Positions 8,153 through 16,221 of a DNA stretch of 64,000 nucleotides are shown here, piece by piece. Origin of the DNA: Sphingopyxis sp. (lineage in GTDB: Bacteria; Pseudomonadota; Alphaproteobacteria; Sphingomonadales; Sphingomonadaceae). The notes under the pieces were generated by a model, which was not told the DNA's origin, ran no database searches, and saw only the letters and a program-made list of their open reading frames with translations. The translations under genes and the position numbers were made by a program. How positions within the stretch are numbered: the stretch's first letter is position 1; each line of letters opens with the position of its first letter. The stretch lies in the NCBI GenBank assembly GCA_017745175.1, contig JAGHZY010000024.1, positions 1 through 64,000 of the forward strand, read 5' to 3'.

Positions 8153-10240
8153 TTATTTCCCCGCCGTCGTGCCGCCGGACGCCTTGAACGCCTGCTCCAG
8201 CCCCGGGACGAACACCGCCCCCGCCTTCAGCTCGACCCGCGATCCGGCAAGATCGTTGCCATAGGGTTCGGCCGGCCCGCCGAGGCATTTCGAGAGGAAA
8301 TGTTCGGCAATCGCGGCGAAGGAGATGTTCGTCGCATCCTTCGCATAGACATGCCCCTCGTCGGGGTAGAAAGCATAGGTGACGGGCTTGCCGCGTGCCT
8401 TCATCGCATCGACGATCTCCTGCGACTGGTCGGGAAAGATGCGCGGATCGTTCGCGCCATTGGTGACGAGCAGCGGCTTGGTGATCGCATCGACGCGCGC
8501 GATCGGCGAGCGCCGCATCAGGTCGGCGGCGCCTTCCCTGGTCGAGGGGTCGCCGACGCGGTTGACGAATTGCGGGCGCTGCCAGGTCCACCAGTCGGGC
8601 ATGAAGGCAACCTGTTTTACCAGATTGCTTGGCCCCGCCAGATCGACACCGCATTGGAAGGTGTCGGGGGTAAAGCTCAATGATACGAGCGTCGAATAGC
8701 CCCCGTAAGAGAGCCCCATTACTGCGACCCGATCCTTTGTCGTCACGCCCTTGTCGATCGCCCATTGCACGCCATCGAGCAGATCGTCGTGCATCGTTTC
8801 GGACCATTTTCGGTCGCCCTTCGACATGAAATCGCTGCCGAAGCCGCCCGATGCACGAAAATTTACCGACAGTACGGCATAGCCGCGGTCGGCGAGCCAA
8901 GCATGCTGCGGATCAAAGGCCAAATCGTCGCGCAGCCACGGCCCGCCATGGACGAGCAACACCAGCGGCACCGGCTTCACCGGCATGCCATTCGCACCCA
9001 GCTTCGCCCCGGTCGGCAGCGTCAGATAGCTCGGCAGGCTGAGGCCGTCGCGCGAGGCGATAGCGACCGGCAAGCGGCGCGCCAGTGCGCGTGTTTCCAG
9101 ATCGGGCCGCGTCGAGAGCAACGGCACGAGCGTACGCTCCTTGCGGTTCCACCAGCTATAGCGGTCGGGGCGGTTCGGCACCGTTTCGAGCAGTAGCCAG
9201 CGTGCGCTGTCGGGGGTTTGCCCGACGATCTTGAACGGCCCGGCAACCGCCGCCCCCAGCGCAGCGAACTCGGCGCGCGCGGCGTCCGAGCGCACCGTCC
9301 ACTCGCTCACCAGCGGGTCCTCGCGCGTCGCGAGCAGCGCCCCGCTCTCCTCGTCGAGCAGGGGCTCGACGATATCGGCGCGCACCGCAGCAGCGAGCAG
9401 GGTCTTCTTGCCGGTCGCCAGATCGACCGAGACAAGGTTCGCCTTGTCGCCATCGCGGCTGTCGAGCATCGCGATCTGGCCCTTGGCGTCGAGGCCGAAG
9501 ACCTTGGAATTGCGGAGCGAGGCGAGCGGGATCGTCATGAACTCGCTGGGGCCCGCCGGGTCGAGCCGGAAGTAGGTCGACGATCCGTCGGCATTGCCGC
9601 GAACGCCCATGCGGATGTTGAAATCGGGGTCGGCGACGACATCGATATAGTTCGGCGTGTTGCGGAACACTTCGGTCCGCCGCCCGGTAGCAAGATCGAT
9701 GCGATAGATATCGCGGTAGCGCCTGTCGCGAATGTTCATGCCGACGAGTATCTCGCCCGGGCGCTTCTTCGACACCTTGACGATCTTCGTCTGCACTGCG
9801 GGATCGTCGGTCGCGTTGATGACGGTCTGCTTTGCGGGATCGGCGATCCAGAGCTGGTTATGCTCCTCGCCCCCGACGTCCTTCTGGATCAGGATGAAGC
9901 GCCCGTCGGCGCTCCACTGGAACGCATCGGGCGGGCGGTTGTCGAAGCGGGTGACGGGCTTCGCCGCCGCCGGATCGTCGATCGGCGCCACCCAGACGTT
10001 GAGGACGCCGTTCAGCGGGTGGAGAAAGGCGAGCTGCTTTCCGTCGGGGCTGATCTGCAATTCGGAATAGGTCGGCGAGCGGAAGAGCAGGTCGCGCGGG
10101 ACCAGCGTCGATACCGCCGCCTCCGCGGCAAGCTTCGCCGACGCGCCGGGAATCATGACCGCGCAGATCGCAGCGGCCGTCCAGACCAAAACGCGCGCGT
10201 TGCGGCGCGGCAGCGGCCGGCGCAGGATGTTCGAACCCAT
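8153..10240 (-). CDS. S9-family prolyl oligopeptidase-like peptidase
   Basis: 695 residues. A signal/anchor near the N-terminus (VWTAAAICAVMIPGASA) is followed by a WD-like beta-propeller and a C-terminal alpha/beta-hydrolase domain. The catalytic triad is visible: Ser511 in GLSYGGYS, Asp598 in NGANDPR, His630 in DEGHVYA. The family cleaves short peptides, often after Pro or Ala. It runs opposite to the surrounding plus-strand genes and its start faces the LysR gene across about 200 bases, the usual regulator/target arrangement. It fits a peptide-degrading role for this block. Confidence 0.9.
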   Translation of the reverse strand: MGSNILRRPLPRRNARVLVWTAAAICAVMIPGASAKLAAEAAVSTLVPRDLLFRSPTYSELQISPDGKQLAFLHPLNGVLNVWVAPIDDPAAAKPVTRFDNRPPDAFQWSADGRFILIQKDVGGEEHNQLWIADPAKQTVINATDDPAVQTKIVKVSKKRPGEILVGMNIRDRRYRDIYRIDLATGRRTEVFRNTPNYIDVVADPDFNIRMGVRGNADGSSTYFRLDPAGPSEFMTIPLASLRNSKVFGLDAKGQIAMLDSRDGDKANLVSVDLATGKKTLLAAAVRADIVEPLLDEESGALLATREDPLVSEWTVRSDAARAEFAALGAAVAGPFKIVGQTPDSARWLLLETVPNRPDRYSWWNRKERTLVPLLSTRPDLETRALARRLPVAIASRDGLSLPSYLTLPTGAKLGANGMPVKPVPLVLLVHGGPWLRDDLAFDPQHAWLADRGYAVLSVNFRASGGFGSDFMSKGDRKWSETMHDDLLDGVQWAIDKGVTTKDRVAVMGLSYGGYSTLVSLSFTPDTFQCGVDLAGPSNLVKQVAFMPDWWTWQRPQFVNRVGDPSTREGAADLMRRSPIARVDAITKPLLVTNGANDPRIFPDQSQEIVDAMKARGKPVTYAFYPDEGHVYAKDATNISFAAIAEHFLSKCLGGPAEPYGNDLAGSRVELKAGAVFVPGLEQAFKASGGTTAGK

Positions 10241-10442
10241 CTTCTCTCACTCCCTGAAACCGCGCGCGCCGTCCTATTTTCAGGCTCCGGACGAACGGGG
10301 CATTTCCCTCGACCAGCACAGACTGCCAATCGCCGCGCGCCGGGGCCAATGCAGAATATGGATCAAACCATGCATGACGGGAAGGCTGGGCGATCGCGCG
10401 CGATCGGTTACAAGGGCCGCAGAAGCCGGAGGGGTTTGCACG

Positions 10443-11342
10443 ATGGAAATGGCTTGGCTGGAGGATTTCGGCGCGCTGATCCGTGCGGGCAATTTCTCGC
10501 GCGCCGCGGCGGTGCGCTGCGTGACGCAGCCAGCGTTCAGCCGCCGCATCCGCTCGCTCGAGGATTGGCTGGGAGTCGAACTCGTCGACCGCAGCACGCA
10601 CCAGATGATCCTGACCCCCGCCGGCAAGCGCTTCGCCGCGATCGCCGAAACGGTACTGCGCGACATCGAACATGGGCGGCGCGAGGTGCAGGAGATTGCA
10701 GGCACCTCGGCCTCGACCGTAAAGATTCTCGTCACCCATGCGCTAGCCCTGAACTTCTTTCCGCAATGGCTCGCCCAGCTTCAGGCGATGATGGACACCG
10801 CGATCCCGATCCAGCTCAACGCCGACAATATGGGGGCGTCCGAGCAGATCATGCTCAACGGCAAGGCGCATTTCTGCCTCTGCTATTTCCACGCCGGCGC
10901 CCCATCGGTTCTCGACGGTGCAGGCTTTCAGTCGATTTCGCTCGGCGCCGATGCATTGGTGCCGGTCAGCGCGCCTCGCGACGACAGCGCCGCGCCGCTC
11001 CACCCGCTCGTCGGAGAAGGTGGCGGCCCGGTCAGCCTGCTCGCCTATGGCGCGGAATCGGGCATGGACCGCATCGTGTCGGCGATGCTCGGCGCCAGCG
11101 CGACGCCGATCAGCTTCACGCCGGTCTTCACCTCGCACACGCTGGTACTCGCACGCATGGCCAAGGATGGCCGGGGGCTGGCCTGGCTCCCGCTCAGCAT
11201 CATCGCCGACGACCTTGCCAAGGGCGCGCTGGTCCGCGCCGGCGACGAGCGCTGGGATATCCCCGTCGATGTTCGCCTCTATCGGCCGCGCGGCCGGCAA
11301 TCGCCCTCGGCCGAAACCTTCTGGCGGCTCGCGGCGGCGTAG
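10443..11342 (+). CDS. LysR-family transcriptional regulator
   Basis: 299 residues from the ATG at 10443. The frame is open upstream but the helix-turn-helix begins immediately here (MEMAWLEDFGALIRAGNFSR, then AVTQPAFSRRIRSLE-type recognition helix). The C-terminal effector domain has the periplasmic-binding-protein-like fold expected for the family. It is divergent from the S9 peptidase, so that gene and possibly itself are the likely targets, with the site expected in the 200-base gap. No clear T-N11-A palindrome was settled on there. Confidence 0.88.
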   Translation: MEMAWLEDFGALIRAGNFSRAAAVRCVTQPAFSRRIRSLEDWLGVELVDRSTHQMILTPAGKRFAAIAETVLRDIEHGRREVQEIAGTSASTVKILVTHALALNFFPQWLAQLQAMMDTAIPIQLNADNMGASEQIMLNGKAHFCLCYFHAGAPSVLDGAGFQSISLGADALVPVSAPRDDSAAPLHPLVGEGGGPVSLLAYGAESGMDRIVSAMLGASATPISFTPVFTSHTLVLARMAKDGRGLAWLPLSIIADDLAKGALVRAGDERWDIPVDVRLYRPRGRQSPSAETFWRLAAA

Positions 11343-11514
11343 GCGCGCGGTGATGGCCGGCGCGCCAGCATGCTTACGCAGCGGCATAAAACTATCAGCA
11401 ACAGGCATTGGCCGATGCCGTCCCCTCCCTGTTAGTCGCGGTCCGACACAAGGGCGCCGCCCGGATCCGGGTGCCCGGTCCCCGGCCGACGAAACGGGAT
11501 TTGGAGCTCAGCCT

Positions 11515-12144
11515 ATGAAACAGATTGTTCCGGTCGAAGCCGTCGTCTTCGACCTTCTGACGGCCCTGCTCGACTCCTGGTCGCTCTGGAACGGCGCTGC
11601 GGGATCGGCCGCCGACGGGCTCCGCTGGCGCCGCGCCTATCTGACGCTGACCTATGGCTGCGGCGCCTATCGCCCCTATGAGGATCTGGTGCGCGAGGCG
11701 GCCGTCGGGGCGGGCATATCGCCCGCCGCTGCCGATGCGCTGACCGCGCACTGGAACACGCTCCAGCCCTGGCCCGAAGTCCCGCGCGTGCTCGGCGCGC
11801 TCAGTGCGCGCGGCATCCGGCTCGGCGTCGTCACCAACTGCTCGACCACGCTCGGGCGACAGGCCGCCGATCGCGTCGGCGTTCCCTTCTCGGTCGTCGT
11901 CACCTCCGAGGAGACCGGCTATTACAAGCCGCATCCGCAGCCGTATCGCGCGGCGCTCGACCGGCTGGGTGCCGATCCCGCGCGCTCATTATTCGTGGCG
12001 GGGTCGCCCGCCGATATTCCGGGCGCGGCGGGTGTCGGCATGCCCGTTTTCTGGCACAACCGGGCGGGGCTGCCGTTCGTCGCCGATACGGCCCGGCCCC
12101 TGTTGATCGCGGATACGCTCGATCCGCTGACGGAGCTGGTATGA
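11515..12144 (+). CDS. HAD-superfamily hydrolase (2-haloacid dehalogenase-like)
   Basis: 209 residues. HAD motif I is VVFDLLTALLDSW with the nucleophilic Asp near residue 12; motif II is VVTNCST; the motif III Lys is in YYKPHPQPY; motif IV is reduced. The cap insertion is the small helical type of L-2-haloacid dehalogenases and related phosphatases. The residue two after the nucleophile is Leu rather than Asp, as in dehalogenases rather than phosphatases. Its stop overlaps the next start (ATGA at 12141), so it is co-translated with the PLP enzyme; the two may work on one beta-substituted amino-acid substrate. Confidence 0.8.
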   Translation: MKQIVPVEAVVFDLLTALLDSWSLWNGAAGSAADGLRWRRAYLTLTYGCGAYRPYEDLVREAAVGAGISPAAADALTAHWNTLQPWPEVPRVLGALSARGIRLGVVTNCSTTLGRQAADRVGVPFSVVVTSEETGYYKPHPQPYRAALDRLGADPARSLFVAGSPADIPGAAGVGMPVFWHNRAGLPFVADTARPLLIADTLDPLTELV

Positions 12145-13289
12145 TGGGGCAGCCAAATATGTTCGACGGGTTGGATACCCCGCGGCTGATCCTGGACGCC
12201 GCACGGCTCGAGCGCAACGCAGAGCGGATGCGCGTGCGCTGCGCCGATCTCGGCGTCACGCTCCGTCCGCACCTCAAGACGGCAAAGTCGGCCGACGTCG
12301 CGCGCGTTGCCGCTGGCGGCGAACAGGGACCGATCACGGTTTCGACGCTCGCCGAGGCCGAATATTTCGCTGCCGCCGGCTGGCGCGACATCCTCTATTC
12401 GACCGCGATCGCGCCCGCGAAGCTTGCGCGCGCCGACCGCATCCAGCGCGAAACGGGCGCGCGGCTGCTGTTCGTCGTCGACGACAAGGATGCGGCCGCG
12501 CTGATCGGACAGGCGGCCGGTGCCCTCGATGCGCGTTTCGGCGTGCTGATCGAGGTCGACTGCGGCGAGCATCGCAGCGGCGTCGGACCCGCATCGCCCG
12601 CGCTGCTCGCGATCGCCGATGCCATCGCCGGCGCTGCCCCGTATCTCGAACTGATGGGCATCCTGTCACACGCGGGCCATTCCTATGCCTTTGCCGAGCC
12701 CGAACCCGTCCGGGCGCTGGCCGAGGTCGAACGCCTCGCCGCCGTGTCGTCGGCCGGTTATCTGCGCGAACGCGGCCACCCCTGTCCCATCGTCAGCATC
12801 GGTTCGACGCCCACCGTCCTCTTCGCCGGACATCTGGAGGGCGTGACCGAGGTCCGCGCCGGCATCTATCTGTTCCACGATCTTGCGCAGCTCTCGCGCG
12901 GCGTCTGCGCGCGGCAAGATATCGCCGTCTCGGTGCTCGCGACGGTGATCGGGCACCAGCATAATGGCCCCAGCCTGATCCTCGACGCCGGTGCGCTCGC
13001 GCTGTCGAAGGACGTCGGCGCCAACCGCTTCATGCCCGAGGCGGGCTATGGCCTCGTCTGCGATGCGGCGACGCTCGAACCGCTCGGCTCGCTTGCGGTC
13101 ACCCTCGTGCATCAGGAACATGGCAATGCACCCGTTCCCGACGAAAGCTGGTTCGACCGCTTGCCGATCGGCAGCCTCGTCCGCATCCTGCCGAACCATG
13201 CCTGTCTGACCTGCGCCGCCTACGCGTCTTACGACGTGCTGCGGGACGGAAAGATCGTTGCGCAATGGCCGCGTACCGGCGGCTGGTGA
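12141..13289 (+). CDS. D-threonine aldolase / D-serine dehydratase-like PLP enzyme
   Basis: 382 residues of the alanine-racemase-N-domain, metal-activated PLP family (DSD1/D-threonine aldolase). The PLP lysine sits in LRPHLKTAKS near residue 40. The C-terminal domain carries PNHACLTC, whose His and Cys are the known divalent-metal ligands of this family. The reaction would be retro-aldol cleavage or dehydration of a beta-hydroxy D-amino acid. It overlaps the HAD gene by 4 bases and is followed 19 bases later by a RidA gene, which would hydrolyse the enamine/imine such enzymes release. Confidence 0.85.
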   Translation: MMGQPNMFDGLDTPRLILDAARLERNAERMRVRCADLGVTLRPHLKTAKSADVARVAAGGEQGPITVSTLAEAEYFAAAGWRDILYSTAIAPAKLARADRIQRETGARLLFVVDDKDAAALIGQAAGALDARFGVLIEVDCGEHRSGVGPASPALLAIADAIAGAAPYLELMGILSHAGHSYAFAEPEPVRALAEVERLAAVSSAGYLRERGHPCPIVSIGSTPTVLFAGHLEGVTEVRAGIYLFHDLAQLSRGVCARQDIAVSVLATVIGHQHNGPSLILDAGALALSKDVGANRFMPEAGYGLVCDAATLEPLGSLAVTLVHQEHGNAPVPDESWFDRLPIGSLVRILPNHACLTCAAYASYDVLRDGKIVAQWPRTGGW

Positions 13290-13308
13290 TATAATCCGGA
13301 GAGCGAAG

Positions 13309-13698
13309 ATGATCCAGAAGCTGACCGAAATCCGCTGCGCCGACGCTCCGCCGCCGGGCGGCCATTATGCGCAGGCCGTTCTTCACCGCGATACGCTCTA
13401 TGTGTCGGGTCAACTCGGCGTGACCGGAGATACGCCCGATGCTGAGCTCGTGTCGATCGCCGATCAGGTGGCCTTTGCGCTCAGTAACATCGAGGCGATC
13501 GCCCACGTCGTCGGCGCAGCGAAGGAAGATGTCATCCGCTGCACCATCTACGTCCCCAACGTCGAGCACTGGGGAGACGTCAACCGCGCCTACGCCGCCT
13601 TCTTCGACACCCACCGCCCCGCTCGCTCGATAGTCCCGAGCGGCTCGCTCCACTACGGCGCGCTGGTCGAGATCGAGGCAGTGGTCGCTGTAAGCTGA
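13309..13698 (+). CDS. RidA-family enamine/imine deaminase
   Basis: 129 residues. RidA fold signatures are GGHYAQAVLHRDTLYVSGQL near the N-terminus and PARSIVPSGSLHYGALVEIE near the C-terminus with the conserved substrate-carboxylate Arg. The start at 13309 follows GGAGAGCGAAG. RidA trimers hydrolyse reactive 2-aminoacrylate-type intermediates from PLP or FAD enzymes; both enzyme types lie just upstream. End of the first plus-strand operon. Confidence 0.88.
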   Translation: MIQKLTEIRCADAPPPGGHYAQAVLHRDTLYVSGQLGVTGDTPDAELVSIADQVAFALSNIEAIAHVVGAAKEDVIRCTIYVPNVEHWGDVNRAYAAFFDTHRPARSIVPSGSLHYGALVEIEAVVAVS

Positions 13699-13827
13699 CC
13701 GCGGGCTTCGCCGGAATCCTCCAGGATCGATGCTGATTGTTCGCTAACAACGGCACGAAGCTGAGGAGCAGGCAGAACTGCAGCTAGCGGGCGCCGTTCA
13801 TCTGACAGATCACGACCCGGAGTTTGG

Positions 13828-14043
13828 TTGCAGGCGCCCTCCGCCGATACGGCGGACGAGCGTGCCGACGATTATGACGAGGTGCAGGCGGTGAACCTGC
13901 GCGGGATCTGGGCCCGTATGAAACACGAGCTCAAGCAGATGCGCGAGCAGGGTTCGGGCGCGATCGTCAATTGCTCCTCGCTGGGCGGCCTCGTCGGCCT
14001 GCCGCAGCGCGGTGCCTATCGCGTCTGCTCAATGTGCGGCTGA
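13828..14043 (+). pseudogene. Short-chain dehydrogenase remnant
   Basis: A 71-residue open stretch whose centre is an unmistakable internal SDR segment: AVNLRGIWARMKHELKQMRE, then GAIVNCSSLGGLVGLPQRG and AY at the catalytic Tyr, after which the frame runs into unrelated residues and a stop. The Rossmann N-terminus and the C-terminal half are missing, so it cannot be a working enzyme. It marks an old deletion between the amino-acid block and the P450 block. The rest of 13.7-14.25 kb holds only small hairpins. Confidence 0.65.
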
Positions 14044-14068
14044 TGATGCAAGGATCGGAAACCTGCAA

Positions 14069-14086
14069 CGCGAGCGTTTGCTCGCG
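14069..14086. terminator. Stem-loop without T tract
   Basis: CGCGAGC, loop GTTT, GCTCGCG: a perfect 7-bp stem just after the dehydrogenase remnant. There is no T run, so its terminator role is only possible. Confidence 0.3.
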
Positions 14087-14188
14087 TCCCAACATTAAAG
14101 GCCGATTTTCGGCAGGCGGCTTTTGACGCGAAAATGGCGAAAGCGCACGCCGGACGAATCTCGCGATCGATGATGAAGACGACCGGAA

Positions 14189-14204
14189 ATGACCCTGGGG
14201 TCAT
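14189..14204. promoter_or_regulatory. Short inverted repeat near the TetR 3' end
   Basis: ATGACCC-TG-GGGTCAT, two perfect 7-base arms with a 2-base centre, 50 bases beyond the stop of the minus-strand TetR gene. Could be an operator or a small hairpin; no gene start is next to it. Confidence 0.25.
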
Positions 14205-14253
14205 CAGATCGGCCTGCCTGGGGCTACGTAACCTTCACCCGGTCTGATCCTCG

Positions 14254-14847
14254 CTACGCATCGAGAACTGACCGGATGACCTGCCGAAAGACAATCGGCC
14301 CGTTCGCGGTTGCGAGGATGCGCTCGACTTGTCCGACCACGGCAAGAGCCGCGACGATGCGCGCTTCGGCGTGCCCCGGCTCAAACGTGGGGGATGCGGC
14401 CTGTAGCGACGCGACCAGCCGCGCCACCACATCGCTGCGCAAATGCTCGAGCCGGGCCTTGCCCATCGCATCCATGTCGCCAACCCCATTTTGCAGGAGG
14501 GCGACGATCGGACCCTCGATCAAGGCATGGTCGGCAAGGACATCGGCCATGCGCCGCGCGGCCGGCGGCCCTTCGTCCGATGCGATTGCGGCCTCGACCG
14601 CCGCGACGGCCTGTGCTGCCGCCGCTTCCAACAGCGCCAGCAGCAATTCGGTCTTGCCGCCGAAATAGCGATAGATTCCCGGGCCGCTGATGCCCGACGC
14701 GGCGGCGATCGCGTCGATGCTGGCGCCGGCATAGCCGTGACGCTGGAACATGTCGGCGGCCGCGGCGAGTATTTTCTCTCGCCGCTCCGCAGGGGCCATC
14801 CGCACCCGGCGTCGCTGCTGCATCTTGTCGCTGCCTTCGGCCATCAT
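14254..14847 (-). CDS. TetR-family transcriptional regulator
   Basis: 197 residues. The N-terminal helix-turn-helix is typical (REKILAAAADMFQRHGYAGA, then ISGPGIYRYFGGKTELL). The variable C-terminal half would bind the effector. It is divergent from the P450 gene with 64 bases between starts, and a 20-bp AT/GC palindrome lies in that gap. This strongly suggests it represses the P450 gene and itself, with a P450 substrate or product as inducer. Confidence 0.9.
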   Translation of the reverse strand: MMAEGSDKMQQRRRVRMAPAERREKILAAAADMFQRHGYAGASIDAIAAASGISGPGIYRYFGGKTELLLALLEAAAAQAVAAVEAAIASDEGPPAARRMADVLADHALIEGPIVALLQNGVGDMDAMGKARLEHLRSDVVARLVASLQAASPTFEPGHAEARIVAALAVVGQVERILATANGPIVFRQVIRSVLDA

Positions 14848-14877
14848 TCGTCCCTAGCGCTCCTCAAAATGAAATGC

Positions 14878-14897
14878 TAGTAAACGATCGTTCATTA
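14878..14897. promoter_or_regulatory. Probable TetR operator between tetR and P450
   Basis: Perfect 10-bp core AACGATCGTT extended to 20 bp (TAGTAAACGA/TCGTTCATTA; 8 of 10 positions symmetric). It sits 31 bases before the TetR start and 15 before the P450 start, overlapping where both promoters must lie. Its form matches AcrR/TetR operators of the GAACGATCGTTC type. Confidence 0.65.
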
Positions 14898-14911
14898 ACA
14901 AGAGGATTGAT

Positions 14912-16165
14912 ATGTCTGAGCGTCCCTTGGCCGACCCGGCCTGCTTCGATCCCGATCATTTTGCCGCCCACGGCTATCCGCACGACGTGTGGAGCCGCAT
15001 GCGGGAGGATCAGCCGATCGCTTGGCATGACGACGGAATTCGCGAGCCCTTCTGGGCGATTACGCGCTACGCCGATATCACGTCGATCGGGAAGGACAGC
15101 GACAGCTTCATCAGCAGTCCGGGCGTCACGATATTGCGCAAGGACCAGATGGATCAAGGCGGCGCGCCGCGCGTGCCGCTGATGCTGACGATGGATCCGC
15201 CCGAACATCACAAGAACCGCATGATCCTTCGCGAACGGTTCAAACCGAGCGTCATGCGCGCGCTCGAAGAGCATATCATCACACGGTGCCGCGAAATTGC
15301 GGACGATGTTGCCACCGCGCGCATCGCCGTTGCCGCGGGGGCGAGCGACCGGATCGATTTTGTCGAAGCGATCGCCATGCGATTGCCGTTGGATGTCATC
15401 CTCGAACTGCTGGGCGTCCCGACCGACGACCGCGACCAGATGTATTTGTGGAGCAACGCCGTCATCGGCAGCGAGGATCCCGAATATGGCAGCGTCGAGC
15501 TGCCCCGCGATGCGATCCTCGCCGCGCAGCAGGCGATGTTCGGCTATTTTGCGCGCTTCATCGCCGAGCGCCGCCTGTCCCCGCGCGAAGATCTGGTCAG
15601 CCTGCTCGTCGAAGCGCGGATTGACGGCGAGCCGCTGAGCGACATCGAAATCCTTGGCTTCTGCTTCCTCCTCGCGATCGCGGGCAACGAGACGACGCGT
15701 AATGCGACCAGCGGCGCGATGCTCGCGTTGATCGAGCATCCCGAAGCGCGCGCGGCGCTGACCGCCGACACCTCCACCATGGCCCCGGCCGTGGAAGAGT
15801 TGCTGCGCTGGGTCACGCCGATCGTATATATGGCGCGCACCGCGACGCGCGACATCGACATCGCCGGGCAGACCGTGCGCACCGGAGAAAAGGTGGTTCT
15901 CTTCTATCCGTCGGCAAATCGCGACGCTGGCATGTTCGAAAACCCCTTTTCGCTCGACCTGTCGCGCAAGCCGAACCGTCATCTCACCTTCGGCTTCGGA
16001 CGGCACAGCTGCCTTGGCAATGAACTGGCACGGATCGAACTGCGCGCGGTGCTGAGCGAGATATTGACCCGCTTTCCCAAGCTCGAACTCGCTGGTCCGG
16101 TAAGCCGGCTGCGATCGAATTTCGTCGGCGGCATCAAACATATGCCGATTCGCCTGGACGCTTAG
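14912..16165 (+). CDS. Cytochrome P450 (soluble, bacterial class I type)
   Basis: 417 residues. I-helix oxygen-binding motif AIAGNETTRNA, K-helix ExxR in EELLRWV, and the heme-binding loop FGFGRHSCLG with Cys367 as thiolate ligand. There is no membrane anchor. Length and motifs fit bacterial P450s that hydroxylate terpenoids, steroids or fatty acids with a ferredoxin/reductase supplied elsewhere; none is encoded nearby. A GAGG site precedes the ATG. Control by the divergent TetR protein is likely. Confidence 0.92.
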   Translation: MSERPLADPACFDPDHFAAHGYPHDVWSRMREDQPIAWHDDGIREPFWAITRYADITSIGKDSDSFISSPGVTILRKDQMDQGGAPRVPLMLTMDPPEHHKNRMILRERFKPSVMRALEEHIITRCREIADDVATARIAVAAGASDRIDFVEAIAMRLPLDVILELLGVPTDDRDQMYLWSNAVIGSEDPEYGSVELPRDAILAAQQAMFGYFARFIAERRLSPREDLVSLLVEARIDGEPLSDIEILGFCFLLAIAGNETTRNATSGAMLALIEHPEARAALTADTSTMAPAVEELLRWVTPIVYMARTATRDIDIAGQTVRTGEKVVLFYPSANRDAGMFENPFSLDLSRKPNRHLTFGFGRHSCLGNELARIELRAVLSEILTRFPKLELAGPVSRLRSNFVGGIKHMPIRLDA

Positions 16166-16187
16166 GACTCGACAATCACCCATTCTT

Positions 16188-16214
16188 CCATCTAATTAAT
16201 GATTATAATGATGG
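16188..16214. promoter_or_regulatory. AT-rich inverted repeat before the PQQ dehydrogenase
   Basis: 13-base arms (CCATCTAATTAAT / ATTATAATGATGG) around a central G, 9 of 13 positions symmetric, ending 8 bases before the GTG start. It contains a TATAAT-like core. May be an operator over the ribosome site, or simply an AT-rich promoter. Confidence 0.35.
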
Positions 16215-16221
16215 AGAGAAT

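Noticed and set aside
9218-11353. Long plus-strand open frame (711 codons) across the S9 peptidase and LysR genes
   Set aside because: Opposite/other-frame shadow of two well-supported genes; translation has no motifs.
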